From the NCBI RefSeq assembly GCF_010646885.2, contig NZ_CP050700.1, positions 5,524,001-5,588,000 of the forward strand: a DNA stretch of 64,000 bases, written 5' to 3'. The notes under the pieces were generated by a model. That model was given only the letters and a program-made list of their open reading frames with translations, was not told the DNA's origin and made no database searches. Below are positions 43,037-52,276 of this stretch, one piece after another (the stretch's first letter is position 1; each line of letters opens with the position of its first letter). The DNA comes from Desulfopila sp. IMCC35008. GTDB lineage: Bacteria; Desulfobacterota; Desulfobulbia; Desulfobulbales; Desulfocapsaceae. Position numbers and translations under genes: made by a program.

Positions 43037-43182
43037 CCCAGGAGAGTGTCCGAGAATAGACTTTTTTTTTCAGATCGAAAGATTTTAGAAATACAAGCAC
43101 AACCATGTGGCCGATATTGCGATCATTATTTTTGGAAATTCCGAAGAGTTTGAGTAAAAGCAATTCTCGGACAGGTTCCTAG
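43037..43182. repeat. R1 dispersed repeat, copy D
   Basis: About 146 bp that fills the whole gap between the convergent ppnN and fabI genes. Left end CCCAGGAGAGTGTCCGAGAATAG, right end CAATTCTCGGACAGGTTCCTAG; these are inverted repeats. T9 follows the left arm. The right end supplies the TAG stop codon of fabI (43179-43181, minus strand), as copy B does for the adhesin gene. It probably acts as a two-way transcription terminator. Confidence 0.85.
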
Positions 43183-43994
43183 CCCACGGTGCCCTTAATT
43201 ATTTCCTTATCGAAGTAATTGATTTCCATGCCCGCATCGACAATGATGGTCTGGGCATTAATACCTGAAGAGCGGGGGGACAGCAGAAACGCGGCGGTAT
43301 CGGCCGCCTCTTTCGTGGTCAGGGCCTTTTTACGTGGAATCGCCTTTTCGGCATAAAGATAGGAATCCACATATCCTGGTATCCCTGCCGAAGCTGACGT
43401 TTTCAGGAGCCCTGGGGCAACTGCATTAAAACGTACCGAGGAAAAATCGGAAAAACTTTTTGCCAGAAAACAGAGTGAAGAGTTGAGCGCAGCCTTGATC
43501 GGTGCCATATAGCCATAGTTCTCTGCCGCCATCCGGGTTGTGGAAATGGAGATGGTAACAACGGAAGCCTCTTCTGCAAGAAGATCCTTGAAGTGGTTGG
43601 CAATACTCACAAACGAAAAGCAAGAGATATTAACCGCCTGAAGGAAGTCATGCTTCAGAGTCTCATGAAACGGCTTGAGCCCTTCTGAGTAGTTGGCAAA
43701 GGCGATGGAGTGGACAATACCGTCAAGTTTTACGTTGTCTCCACGTTCTTCGAGTTCGGCCTGTATTTCATCCCTGACACGAACGATATTCTCCTCATCC
43801 TCCACATCACAGATAAACACCTTCGAATCCGGAAAAAGCTTCTTCGCATTTTTCTCACGTTCGGGGCTGCGAACCACATGAATCACCTCCCCCCCTTCCT
43901 CGACAAGGGTTCTGGCTATAGCACAGGCTACGGATTTTTTATTAGCCAAGCCGAATACAACAAACCGTTTTCCGGTAACATCTAAAAAACTCAT
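43179..43994 (-). CDS. fabI: Enoyl-ACP reductase FabI
   Basis: A 271-residue short-chain dehydrogenase that reduces trans-2-enoyl-ACP with NADH or NADPH, the last step of each fatty-acid elongation round. It has the FabI-type cofactor motif FGLANKKSVACAIA and the catalytic Tyr-(x)6-Lys pair Y160 and K167 in ENYGYMAPIKAAL. The substrate loop NAVAPGLLKTSASAGIPGY and C-terminal INAQTIIVDAGMEI also match. Length agrees with the E. coli enzyme (262). Its stop codon lies within R1 copy D. Confidence 0.93.
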   Translation of the reverse strand: MSFLDVTGKRFVVFGLANKKSVACAIARTLVEEGGEVIHVVRSPEREKNAKKLFPDSKVFICDVEDEENIVRVRDEIQAELEERGDNVKLDGIVHSIAFANYSEGLKPFHETLKHDFLQAVNISCFSFVSIANHFKDLLAEEASVVTISISTTRMAAENYGYMAPIKAALNSSLCFLAKSFSDFSSVRFNAVAPGLLKTSASAGIPGYVDSYLYAEKAIPRKKALTTKEAADTAAFLLSPRSSGINAQTIIVDAGMEINYFDKEIIKGTVG

Positions 43995-44199
43995 AACTCA
44001 GATTATATTTATGTTTATAAGATTATAGTAGAGACTTTATCCGCCACCATACACGACCCCATCAGACTCCACAAGATGGAAAAGAGACGTCGATTACCGA
44101 GAACAAGGCGTTTTTCCACTGTTCTTTCGCCGTTGATTGCTGTATATGAAACGGCGGCAGAAATAAACGAATCAACCTTCTCAGCATCATGGTGTTACT

Positions 44200-45846
44200 A
44201 TGAAAAAATACATCATCGGCATCGATACCGGCGGCACCTATACCGATGCCGTCCTGGTTAACACAGAAACAGCTGAGCTCGTTCGTTCAGTCAAGAGACC
44301 AACCACCCACCGACAGCTCTCAATTGGTACGGCAGATACCCTGCGAAGCTTGCTTGAAGAGTCCGGCATCCAGCCTGAGCAGGTCGACTCTCTCGTTATT
44401 TCCTCAACACTTGCCACCAATTCTATAGTTGAAAACAAGGGTGCCCGCGTGGCACTTCTCGTTATAGGTTATGTACGCCATTTTAAACTGCCGGTAAAAG
44501 CCGTCGTCTACATCAAGGGCGGCCACACCATCATCGGTGAGGAGGAACAACCGCTCGACCTCGAGTATCTTGTGGAAATCGTCTCTAACCTGAAAAACGA
44601 GGTCGACGCCTACGGGGTCTGCTCCGCCATGTCAATCAAAAACCCGGCCCACGAGCTGGTTGCGGAAAAAGCCATCTCCATGCTTGACCCTAAACCAGTC
44701 TTCTGCTCACACCGGGCCTCTAGTGCGGCAGGAATGAAGGAGCGGGCAGCCACCGCCGGGTTACACGCCAAGCTCATGCCCATCATGGATCAGTATATAA
44801 ATGGTGTGAAACAGGCCATGGACGAGCTGGAGCTGACCTGTCCCATGCTGGTTGTCGGCGGTAACGGCACCACAACAGAAGCTCGAAAAGCCGTTCTCCA
44901 TGCAGGCTCGACAGTGGCCAGCGGGCCTGCTTGTACCGCCCACTTCGGCAGCAGCTACACAACAGCAGACGGACTAGTTATTGATATTGGCGGCACCACA
45001 ACGGATATTGCCATGTTGCAAGAGGGGAAACCGTTGTTGGCTCAGGAAGGGTGCCGTATCGGACTTTGGCATACCCATGTTGAAGCTGTCGACATGGTAA
45101 CAGGGGGCATTGGAGGAGACAGCCACACCGTGGTAACAGCCGATAACAAACTACAGATTGGCCCGGCCAGGGTGGTACCCCTCGCCATGTGCAGTGACAT
45201 CCCCCCCGTTGCCGACTGGCTTGGCGCTAATGAAGAATCAAAACTTCTTGTCGGTTACCTCACTGATTCCTCAGAACAGCAAGATGTCGAATCATTTATC
45301 TGTCGACATAACGGGGTAACTCCGGCACGACTACGCAAGGAAACAGGCATCGGCGGTGTCACCCTGGAAAAAGAGCTGGAGAGACTCACTCGAGAGCAGC
45401 GAATCTACGAATGTGGTTTTACACCCACCGATGCCCTGCATGTTCTTGGTAAAATAAACATCGGGACAAGCAAAAACAGCCGGGCAGGGGCCACACGACT
45501 CGGAGCCCTTGCAGGAATGGATGCAGAATCTTTCAGCAGGAAGGTACTCAAACAGACCGAGGAACAGATCGAAACCCTGATTCTGGATTATGTTATCCAA
45601 CATTACTGGGGCAACAGCCTTACCGGCTTTCTTTCCGAGCGCAACGCTCACCCGGTTCTCGGCCTGAACTTTTCCCTGAAGATTCCGCTTATCGGTATTG
45701 GGGCCGCAGCCCCCTTTCTGCTGGAAGGGGTAGCCCAACGACTGGGCACTTCAGTCTCGTTTCCCCCAAACGGAGAGGTGGGCAACGCCATGGGCGCAGC
45801 CCTGCTCGGGTTACGGGCCTCTCACAAGGAATCGTACCCCCCCTGA
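44200..45846 (+). CDS. Hydantoinase/oxoprolinase family (HyuA-like) ATPase
   Basis: A 548-residue protein of the N-methylhydantoinase A/acetone carboxylase beta family, with an actin-like ATPase fold. Two phosphate loops are visible: IGIDTGGTYTDAVLV at the start and VIDIGGTTTDIAML in the middle. STLATNSIVENKGARVALLV is a family signature. It is shorter than typical HyuA (about 680-700) and no HyuB subunit is nearby, so hydantoin hydrolysis is not assured. The stop codon region overlaps the convergent metalloprotease gene by 25 bp. The function is likely ATP-dependent amide or ketone activation; substrate unknown. Confidence 0.85.
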   Translation: MKKYIIGIDTGGTYTDAVLVNTETAELVRSVKRPTTHRQLSIGTADTLRSLLEESGIQPEQVDSLVISSTLATNSIVENKGARVALLVIGYVRHFKLPVKAVVYIKGGHTIIGEEEQPLDLEYLVEIVSNLKNEVDAYGVCSAMSIKNPAHELVAEKAISMLDPKPVFCSHRASSAAGMKERAATAGLHAKLMPIMDQYINGVKQAMDELELTCPMLVVGGNGTTTEARKAVLHAGSTVASGPACTAHFGSSYTTADGLVIDIGGTTTDIAMLQEGKPLLAQEGCRIGLWHTHVEAVDMVTGGIGGDSHTVVTADNKLQIGPARVVPLAMCSDIPPVADWLGANEESKLLVGYLTDSSEQQDVESFICRHNGVTPARLRKETGIGGVTLEKELERLTREQRIYECGFTPTDALHVLGKINIGTSKNSRAGATRLGALAGMDAESFSRKVLKQTEEQIETLILDYVIQHYWGNSLTGFLSERNAHPVLGLNFSLKIPLIGIGAAAPFLLEGVAQRLGTSVSFPPNGEVGNAMGAALLGLRASHKESYPP

Positions 45847-46682
45847 AAGGTGTTGCAGACGTGCATATCACCACTCTGCAATCCCTTCCTGAACCATCTG
45901 GAACGCTGGGCAGAGGTACCGTGAGTAAATGAATCGGGAGTAATATACCCTTTTGATTTTTTCTGCAAACGGTCGTCCCCAATCATGGATGCCGCATTGA
46001 GCGCCTCATCAATATCACCGGGTTCCAGGATATTCCTGACCCGGTTGGCATGATTGGCCCAGACGCCACTATAACAATCAGCCTGCAGTTCCAACCTGAC
46101 AGTCAGCCTGTTGTGATCAGCCGGGGAGACCTTGCCCCTTGCCTCATGAACTTTGCCTGAAATACCGGCCAGATTCTGGACATGATGCCCAACCTCGTGA
46201 GCAATAACATAGGCCTGGGCAAAATCGCCAGGAGCATCAAGTTTATTCTTGAGGTCCTGGTAAAAACTGAGGTCAATATATACTTTCTGGTCAGCCGGAC
46301 AATAGAAAGGCCCCATGACTGCTTGGGCAAATCCACAGGCCGACTGCACCGCCCCTGAAAACAGGACCAGTTTGGGCTCGGCATAACTGGCCCCTTCTTT
46401 CTGCAACAACACATCCCAGGTATCCTCTGTATCCGCCAGCACCACGGAGACAAAGTCAGCCAATTCGTTTTCTGCTGCCGTGGGCGTATACTCATTTTGT
46501 GGTGTGGATACAGGAGCGTTACCGACCATATTAAGAATCACCGCAGGATCGACCCCGAAATACATGCCGACCAGGACAATCACCAGCAAACCTATACCGC
46601 CGCCCGCCGTTTTCCTGCCACTCATTTTTACACCACGTCTGTCCTCCACATTCGAGCTTCGCCTGCCGGACTTCCAACGCAT
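45822..46682 (-). CDS. YpfJ/KPN_02809-type neutral zinc metallopeptidase
   Basis: A 286-residue membrane-anchored protein. It begins MRWKSGRRSSNVEDRRG, the exact opening pattern of this family, followed by a membrane segment (about 27-46). The zinc motif is HEVGHH in AYVIAHEVGHHVQNL, with ELQADCYSGVWA supplying the third ligand. The GFAQAVMGPFYCPADQKVYI block is also typical. The active domain faces the periplasm; the natural substrate is unknown. A GGAGGGG ribosome-binding site precedes the ATG. It overlaps the HyuA-like gene end-to-end by 25 bp. DUF2959 lies 27 bp upstream on the same strand. Confidence 0.9.
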   Translation of the reverse strand: MRWKSGRRSSNVEDRRGVKMSGRKTAGGGIGLLVIVLVGMYFGVDPAVILNMVGNAPVSTPQNEYTPTAAENELADFVSVVLADTEDTWDVLLQKEGASYAEPKLVLFSGAVQSACGFAQAVMGPFYCPADQKVYIDLSFYQDLKNKLDAPGDFAQAYVIAHEVGHHVQNLAGISGKVHEARGKVSPADHNRLTVRLELQADCYSGVWANHANRVRNILEPGDIDEALNAASMIGDDRLQKKSKGYITPDSFTHGTSAQRSRWFRKGLQSGDMHVCNTFQGGYDSL

Positions 46683-46709
46683 AATACCCCTCCCAGGTCT
46701 TATCGATCC

Positions 46710-47375
46710 TTACTGGATATCAGCTATAAACCTGTTCGAGTCTTCAATGGCCTGGTTCATCTTGGAAATCAGTTCATCAATCTCTCCTTTCAGGTTTTTG
46801 AACTCCCCCTGCAGGGAACCGATGGCCTGCGCATTGAGATTGTGTTTTAAGAACAAAACGTTGTCATGAAATATCCGGAGAACAGGTTCCATGCTCTTCT
46901 CCGCCTGGTGCATGGAGGCCAGCATCTCCTTGTACCGGTAGCGGGTCTGCTGCAGCTTTTCCTTACTCGACCTGCGCAAGTCTGCCGACTGATACTCTTC
47001 GAGTTCGTCCTTCCACTCGTCGAACAGTGCATCGGCAACACTTTCCACCTTGTCTATCCGGGAAGTAACCTTGTCGGCGACCTCTTTACTTGCCTCGTAT
47101 TCGCTGTTGAGCTTGTCATAGGCCTTTTTCAGGTCGGTTTCCTGTAATTTCACCACAGAATCAAACTGGTCCAGGGCCGACTTGAACTGTTCCTGTGCTT
47201 CGGCCTGAGCATCCCTGGCACCTTCAACCCTGTCAACCATGATATCTCGCTTATGTACGCCTACCTTTTCCATGGCCCCGTAATAGGTGGATGAACAGCC
47301 GACTATCAATAAAGCGACAGCAAGACCGGCCACGGGAAGAGAGGCGACAGCCCGCAGGTATTTCACAGAAATCAT
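46710..47375 (-). CDS. DUF2959-family coiled-coil lipoprotein
   Basis: A 221-residue protein with a lipoprotein signal (ALLIVGC, C27) followed by a long, mostly helical, charged coiled-coil part: MEKVGVHKRDIMVDRVEGAR, FKSALDQFDSVVKLQETDLK, FHDNVLFLKHNLNAQAIGSL. These match DUF2959, a widespread family of unknown function. It is likely anchored at the periplasmic side of a membrane. The metalloprotease gene follows 27 bp later, so the two are probably co-transcribed. The ribosome-binding site AAGGAG precedes the start. Confidence 0.85.
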   Translation of the reverse strand: MISVKYLRAVASLPVAGLAVALLIVGCSSTYYGAMEKVGVHKRDIMVDRVEGARDAQAEAQEQFKSALDQFDSVVKLQETDLKKAYDKLNSEYEASKEVADKVTSRIDKVESVADALFDEWKDELEEYQSADLRRSSKEKLQQTRYRYKEMLASMHQAEKSMEPVLRIFHDNVLFLKHNLNAQAIGSLQGEFKNLKGEIDELISKMNQAIEDSNRFIADIQ

Positions 47376-47540
47376 TGAAATCTCCTTTATTTTTATATGT
47401 TATTACTGAGAGGTGTCAGACAGAAAACCCGAAAAACAAAAAGATGATACTCATCAGTGGTGCAAAAATATTGTACAACCGTTACCATAGTGAGGCAACC
47501 ATCATAAGCTCTTTTGTACCAAAAAAGGATTTTACCCCTC

Positions 47541-47744
47541 ATGTCAGATAAACAGCAACCGGCAAAAACAGAACAGACTCCCTGCCCGAGCTGCGGAGGA
47601 AGCGGCCAGCTGGGATCCTTCGGCGGAGTCAGCCGTTTTGTCATAAGCTGGGATGAGTGTGATGAGTGCTGCGGCACCGGTTTTATACTCCCGGATACGG
47701 ATACCAATGAAACAGACAGCTCGGTCGACAGTACAGACGATTAA
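47541..47744 (+). CDS. Small DnaJ-type zinc-finger protein
   Basis: A 67-residue protein with two CxxCxGxG-like units: CPSCGGSGQ near residue 15 and CDECCGTGF near residue 41. They match half of the DnaJ cysteine-rich zinc domain. The ends are Lys/Gln-rich at the start and Asp/Thr-rich at the tail (NETDSSVDSTDD). No J domain or substrate domain is present. The ATG at 47541 is chosen because it gives a compact protein; an upstream start would add nine residues. It lies 37 bp before a YkgJ-type gene. Likely a small zinc protein of unknown role. Confidence 0.7.
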   Translation: MSDKQQPAKTEQTPCPSCGGSGQLGSFGGVSRFVISWDECDECCGTGFILPDTDTNETDSSVDSTDD

Positions 47745-47781
47745 CCTTCTACGGAACCGGCCTTCAGCCGGGCTTACCCCC

Positions 47782-48504
47782 ATGAACATAAAACAAGAGA
47801 TCCTGAAAATCATCTACACCTCTTTTTCCAACTGGTCCTCCAAACAACCGCAGGCCTGCACCAAAGGGTGTTCAACCTGTTGCACCCAAAACGTCAACGT
47901 CACGGCAGCCGAGGCGGAGCTGATTCTAGACTATCTGGTTGGGAATAAACTGGAACAAACAGCCTTAAGAGGCCTCTCCGCTACGACAACACCCTCCAGA
48001 CCTCTACAGACCATTAACGAATTCGCCGCAGATTGCTTTGCTGGCAAGGAGTCGGAACAGGAACAGGAGGGCAGCCGGGACAGCTGCCCGTTCCTTAAAG
48101 ACGACCTCTGCACCATTTACCCAGCCCGCCCTTTCGGCTGTCGCTGCTTTCTGTCTCAACATGTGTGCACCAGAACCAGCCCAGCCCTGGTAACAAACGA
48201 ATACCTCACGGCCTGTACAGTGATCAGCCAACTGGTGGAGCACCTGGGCCAAGGCGAGTATTACGGAAACCTGCTTGATGTCATTCCGGCCATGCTTGAT
48301 ATTTCACGCTACCATTCCATCGCGGAACTCGCCACAAATGCCACCAAGATACAACAAGCCCGATCCCACACCCTGACGGCCAAACCATTGCCCGGGTTCC
48401 TGCTGCCACCGGAAGATTCCGACAGTGTCACCCCGCTGATCGAGACAATCTTCAAGGCACGGGTTGAAGGAAAAACCGTCGAGGCCATCTTGAACGGTCA
48501 ATAA
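47782..48504 (+). CDS. YkgJ-family cysteine-cluster protein
   Basis: A 240-residue cytoplasmic protein of the YkgJ/CxxCxxCC family (UPF0153). The first cluster is CTKGCSTCCTQNVNVTAAEAE; the second lies in CPFLKDDLCTIYPARPFGCR, followed by CFLSQHVC. The motif order is as in proteins proposed to bind zinc or an iron-sulfur centre, but biochemical function is unknown. The ATG at 47782 is 37 bp after the DnaJ-type zinc-finger gene, and the frame upstream overlaps that gene without coding support. It converges on msrAB. A second, distinct YkgJ-type gene is at 56170-56820. Confidence 0.82.
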   Translation: MNIKQEILKIIYTSFSNWSSKQPQACTKGCSTCCTQNVNVTAAEAELILDYLVGNKLEQTALRGLSATTTPSRPLQTINEFAADCFAGKESEQEQEGSRDSCPFLKDDLCTIYPARPFGCRCFLSQHVCTRTSPALVTNEYLTACTVISQLVEHLGQGEYYGNLLDVIPAMLDISRYHSIAELATNATKIQQARSHTLTAKPLPGFLLPPEDSDSVTPLIETIFKARVEGKTVEAILNGQ

Positions 48505-48509
48505 TCTGG

Positions 48510-49559
48510 TTACTCCTCGAACATGTCCAGGTATTCCCCATAACCCTCGGCTTCGAGTTCTTCCACCGGAATAAACCTCAGCGAAGCCGAGTTGATGCAG
48601 TACCGTAGGCCTGTTGGCTGAGGACCGTCGTCAAAAACATGGCCAAGGTGTGAATCCGCTCCAGCGCTACGGACCTCGACACGGGTCATAAAAAGGGAAC
48701 GATCCTCTTTCTCCACGATATTACTCTCTTCCATAACCCTGGTAAAACTCGGCCAGCCCGAACCGGAATCAAATTTGTCCCTGGAACTAAAAAGAGGTTC
48801 ACCGGAAACGATGTCGACGTAGATCCCGGCTTTTTTATTATCCCAGTATTCATTTTTAAACGGCGGCTCTGTCCCGTCACCCCTGACCACTTTATACTGA
48901 AGCGGACTCAAAAGTTTTTTTAGCTCCTCGTCATCTGGCCGTTTATATTCCTTTTTCGCCGTATCCTTCCAGACCCTTTCAATAAAGGCAGCCCTTCCGG
49001 ACCCCTGCTTATACGACTCATAATGGAGTATATTTTTCAGATAATAGTCCTGATGATATTCCTCGGCCTTGTAAAATGGCTTTGCCTCAACAATTGCCGT
49101 AACAATCGGTTCCCTGAATATGCCACTTTTCTCAAGCTCCGCCTTGGACTGTTCAGCGATTTGCTTCTGCTCTTTGTTATGATAAAAGATCGCCGTCCGA
49201 TAGTGGTTGCCACGGTCCGCAAACTGGCCGCCGTCGTCCGTCGGATCTACCTGTCGCCAAAAAGTCTCCACCAGCTCAGCATATGTTATTTTCGTCGGAT
49301 CGAAACGGACCCTGACAGCCTCAAGGTGCGATGTCAGACCGTAGGCGACCTGTTCATAGCTCGGATTTTCTTCCTCACCACCGGTGTAACCGGCAACCAC
49401 CTCAACCACTCCCTCAAGCTGCTCAAAAGGCGGCTCCATGCACCAGAAGCAACCACCGCCGAAAATTGCCGTTTCATATCGATCCTGCGCCATGAGATCA
49501 CCTGAAATTATTATAATTACCAACAAGATAATCAGTTGGTTAAGCAAGCGTCTTTTCAT
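48510..49559 (-). CDS. msrAB: Exported methionine sulfoxide reductase MsrA-MsrB fusion
   Basis: A 349-residue periplasmic repair enzyme that reduces both stereoisomers of methionine sulfoxide. The signal peptide (about 1-24, ending DLMA) is followed by MsrA with the active-site motif GGGCFWCMEPPF (catalytic C37). The MsrB half (about 205-340) has its catalytic cysteine in GLRYCINSASLRF. The zinc-type CxxC pairs of many MsrB proteins are absent: the first is DIVSGEPLF and the SGSGWPSF motif also lacks Cys, so this is the zinc-free form. Start 49559 is set by GGAGG seven bases upstream. Confidence 0.93.
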   Translation of the reverse strand: MKRRLLNQLIILLVIIIISGDLMAQDRYETAIFGGGCFWCMEPPFEQLEGVVEVVAGYTGGEEENPSYEQVAYGLTSHLEAVRVRFDPTKITYAELVETFWRQVDPTDDGGQFADRGNHYRTAIFYHNKEQKQIAEQSKAELEKSGIFREPIVTAIVEAKPFYKAEEYHQDYYLKNILHYESYKQGSGRAAFIERVWKDTAKKEYKRPDDEELKKLLSPLQYKVVRGDGTEPPFKNEYWDNKKAGIYVDIVSGEPLFSSRDKFDSGSGWPSFTRVMEESNIVEKEDRSLFMTRVEVRSAGADSHLGHVFDDGPQPTGLRYCINSASLRFIPVEELEAEGYGEYLDMFEE

Positions 49560-49660
49560 ACAAACCTCCATGTAGATACAACCATCTACAAGCAAAAATA
49601 CGCACGGAAACCTCAAGGGGCAAGGGACAACACCCGAATAACGATGACCTCGATTGAGTT

Positions 49661-49683
49661 GTTACATTTTTGGTAAATGTAAC
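49661..49683. repeat. 9-bp inverted repeat upstream of pyrG
   Basis: GTTACATTT (49661-49669) pairs with AAATGTAAC (49675-49683) around a 5-nt loop, 74 bp before the pyrG start. It could be an operator or an RNA hairpin in the leader. No T-run follows. It lies between the divergent msrAB and pyrG genes. Confidence 0.5.
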
Positions 49684-49756
49684 CGTTTACGACTTTCATA
49701 AACCAGGTAGACTTTTTATGTTTAAAAAAGATAACCCCATTGCTATAGTGCGGTAC

Positions 49757-51415
49757 ATGAAAACTACACAGAATACCAAACGGACCAAGTTTATTTTCGT
49801 CACCGGAGGCGTCCTCTCCTCATTGGGAAAAGGACTCGCTTCAGCAGCTCTTGGAGCTTTGCTGGAGAGCCGGGGGCTCACAGTTACCTTTCAAAAACTC
49901 GACCCATACATTAATGTCGATCCGGGTACCATGAATCCTTTCCAGCACGGAGAGGTGTATGTTACCGACGACGGGGCGGAAACGGATCTGGACATGGGTC
50001 ACTATGAGCGTTTTACCAACGCTGTCATGGCCCAGAAAAACAATTACACCTCCGGCCGCATTTATTATTCGGTCATAACCAAGGAGCGTCGTGGTGAATA
50101 CCTGGGAGGCACTGTCCAGGTAATTCCACACGTCACTGATGAGATCAAAAAAGCAGTGCTCCAGCTCGACGGCAGTGTGGATGTTGCTATCATCGAGATC
50201 GGCGGCACCGTCGGTGATATAGAAGGATTGCCCTTTATCGAGGCCATCAGGCAGTTGCGTGGCGACCTTGGCCGGGAATACACTCTTTTTATCCACCTGA
50301 CCCTGGTGCCTTATATCAAAACGGCCGGCGAGGTTAAAACCAAACCGACCCAGCACTCCGTCAGGGAACTGCGGGCAGACGGTATCCAGCCTGACATCCT
50401 GGTCTGCAGGACAGAAGTACCGCTTGAAGACAGCCTCAAGGCCAAGATAGGGTTGTTCTGCAATGTGGAAAAGGATGCGGTCATCACTGCACTTGACTGT
50501 GATACCATTTACGAGCTGCCTATCAACCTGCACAAGGAAGGTCTTGATGCAAAGCTCCTTGAGCTGCTGCATATGTGGACAGGCCAACCGGACATCAAGC
50601 CCTGGGAAGCACTGGTTCAGAATATCAAGAACCCCAAAAACAGCGTCACCATCGCCATCACCGGTAAATACGTAGACCTGACCGAATCCTACAAGAGCCT
50701 GCACGAAGCACTGGTTCACGGCGGCCTGGCAAACGCCATCAAGGTGAATTTGCGCTATGTCAATGCCGAGGAGCTGGAAACGGGGGATGTTGCGGCACAG
50801 CTTGAGGGTTGTGACGGTATCCTGGTACCTGGCGGCTTTGGGAAGAGAGGAGCTGAAGGCAAGATCAACGCCATCAGCTACGCCCGTAAAAACAAAATCC
50901 CGTTTTTTGGGATATGCCTGGGCATGCAGCTGGCTGTCGTCGAGTATTCGCGTAATGTGGCGGGGGTCAAAAGTGCAGACTCCACGGAGTTCGATACAGA
51001 AGCCAAGGATCCGGTTATCTACCTGATAAAGGAATGGTTCGATTACCGCACCAACCAGATCCAGACCAGGGACGAAACATCGGATATGGGTGGTACGTTA
51101 CGACTCGGTGCCTACCCCTGTGTGCTCGTCAAGGAGACCAATGCCTACAAGGCGTATCAACAAGACGAGATCTCCGAGAGACATCGACACCGGTTCGAAT
51201 TCAATAACGATTATCGAGAAGTATTGGCCAAGCACGGAATGACTATCTCAGGGACCTCACCAGACAACAACCTGGTTGAGATGGTGGAAATTGCCGACCA
51301 TCCGTGGTTCCTTGGTTGCCAGTTTCATCCCGAGTTCAAGTCCAAGCCGATGAAGCCACATCCGCTTTTCAGGGATTTCATTAGCGCCGCACTCAAAAAG
51401 AAACTTGAAGGGTAA
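49757..51415 (+). CDS. pyrG: CTP synthase PyrG
   Basis: A 552-residue enzyme that makes CTP from UTP, ATP and glutamine. The synthase domain opens with KFIFVTGGVLSSLGKGLASA (P-loop) and has EIGGTVGDIEGLPFIEAIRQ. The glutaminase domain has the nucleophile Cys in FFGICLGMQLAVVEYSRNV and the final His-Glu in CQFHPEFKSKP. The ATG at 49757 gives MKTTQNTKRTKFIF, matching the usual family start; longer in-frame starts at 49718 and 49670 have no support. It is the first gene of a row with kdsA (6 bp gap), kdsC and lptC, a common order in Desulfobacterota and other proteobacteria. Confidence 0.97.
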   Translation: MKTTQNTKRTKFIFVTGGVLSSLGKGLASAALGALLESRGLTVTFQKLDPYINVDPGTMNPFQHGEVYVTDDGAETDLDMGHYERFTNAVMAQKNNYTSGRIYYSVITKERRGEYLGGTVQVIPHVTDEIKKAVLQLDGSVDVAIIEIGGTVGDIEGLPFIEAIRQLRGDLGREYTLFIHLTLVPYIKTAGEVKTKPTQHSVRELRADGIQPDILVCRTEVPLEDSLKAKIGLFCNVEKDAVITALDCDTIYELPINLHKEGLDAKLLELLHMWTGQPDIKPWEALVQNIKNPKNSVTIAITGKYVDLTESYKSLHEALVHGGLANAIKVNLRYVNAEELETGDVAAQLEGCDGILVPGGFGKRGAEGKINAISYARKNKIPFFGICLGMQLAVVEYSRNVAGVKSADSTEFDTEAKDPVIYLIKEWFDYRTNQIQTRDETSDMGGTLRLGAYPCVLVKETNAYKAYQQDEISERHRHRFEFNNDYREVLAKHGMTISGTSPDNNLVEMVEIADHPWFLGCQFHPEFKSKPMKPHPLFRDFISAALKKKLEG

Positions 51416-51421
51416 AGGTAC

Positions 51422-52261
51422 ATGGACGTTCAATCGGTAACGGTTCCCCACCCTTCAGGGAAACCGTATAGTGTCGGCACCAACCAGCCACTGCTGTTGC
51501 TCGGAGGTCCGTGTGCCCTGGAATCGGAAGAAATTGCCAGAAAAGTCGCAACCACCATGCAGGAGATTTGCGACCGGCTGGACATCAACTATGTGTTCAA
51601 GGCGTCTTTTGACAAAGCCAACCGGACCTCGCTCAGCTCCTATCGTGGACCTGGTATGCAAGAGGGCCTGGCCACGCTGGCACGACTTCGGGAAGAGTTA
51701 CAGGTCCCCGTTGTCTCCGATATCCACGAACCGTACCAGGCCGAGGCTGCAGGTCAAGTATTGGACCTTTTACAGATCCCAGCCTTCCTCTGTCGCCAGA
51801 CCGATTTACTGGCGGCCGCTGCAGCAACAGGCAAACCTGTCAACGTAAAAAAGGGACAGTTTGTCTCTCCCTGGGATATGCAAAATGTAGTCGGCAAATT
51901 GCGTGGATCCGGCTGTAAAAACGTGATGCTGGTTGAAAGGGGTGCCAGTTTCGGCTACAACAACCTGGTGGTGGATATGCGTTCCCTGCCTGTCATGCGC
52001 TCACTCGGTTGCCCGGTTATCTTTGATGCCACCCACTCGGTTCAATTACCTGGTGGGGCTGGCGGTTCATCAGGTGGCCAGCGTGAATTTATCACCCCAC
52101 TCACCAAGGCGGCAATGGCTGCCGGTATTGATGGACTTTTCATGGAAATCCATCCGGATCCGGACTCCGCTCTCTGCGACGGTCCCAACTCCATCCCTCT
52201 GAGCGATGTTGAAAAACTCCTTACGACACTCCTGCGCATAAGGGAAGCCGCTGCAGAGTAA
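51422..52261 (+). CDS. kdsA: 3-deoxy-8-phosphooctulonate synthase KdsA
   Basis: A 279-residue cytoplasmic enzyme that joins phosphoenolpyruvate and arabinose-5-phosphate to give KDO-8-phosphate for lipopolysaccharide. Family motifs are clear: LLLGGPCALESEEIARKVAT, FKASFDKANRTSLSSYRGPG, KPVNVKKGQFVSPWDM, MLVERGASFGYNNLVVDMRS and PVIFDATHSVQLPGG. The N in KKGQ replaces no metal ligand that I can judge. It lies 6 bp after pyrG and 15 bp before kdsC. Confidence 0.97.
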   Translation: MDVQSVTVPHPSGKPYSVGTNQPLLLLGGPCALESEEIARKVATTMQEICDRLDINYVFKASFDKANRTSLSSYRGPGMQEGLATLARLREELQVPVVSDIHEPYQAEAAGQVLDLLQIPAFLCRQTDLLAAAAATGKPVNVKKGQFVSPWDMQNVVGKLRGSGCKNVMLVERGASFGYNNLVVDMRSLPVMRSLGCPVIFDATHSVQLPGGAGGSSGGQREFITPLTKAAMAAGIDGLFMEIHPDPDSALCDGPNSIPLSDVEKLLTTLLRIREAAAE

Positions 52262-52276
52262 TGGACACCGATAAAG

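Noticed and set aside
49744..49749. TATAGT as -10 of pyrG
   Set aside because: It lies only eight bases before the pyrG ATG and would leave almost no leader; no -35 is correctly placed.
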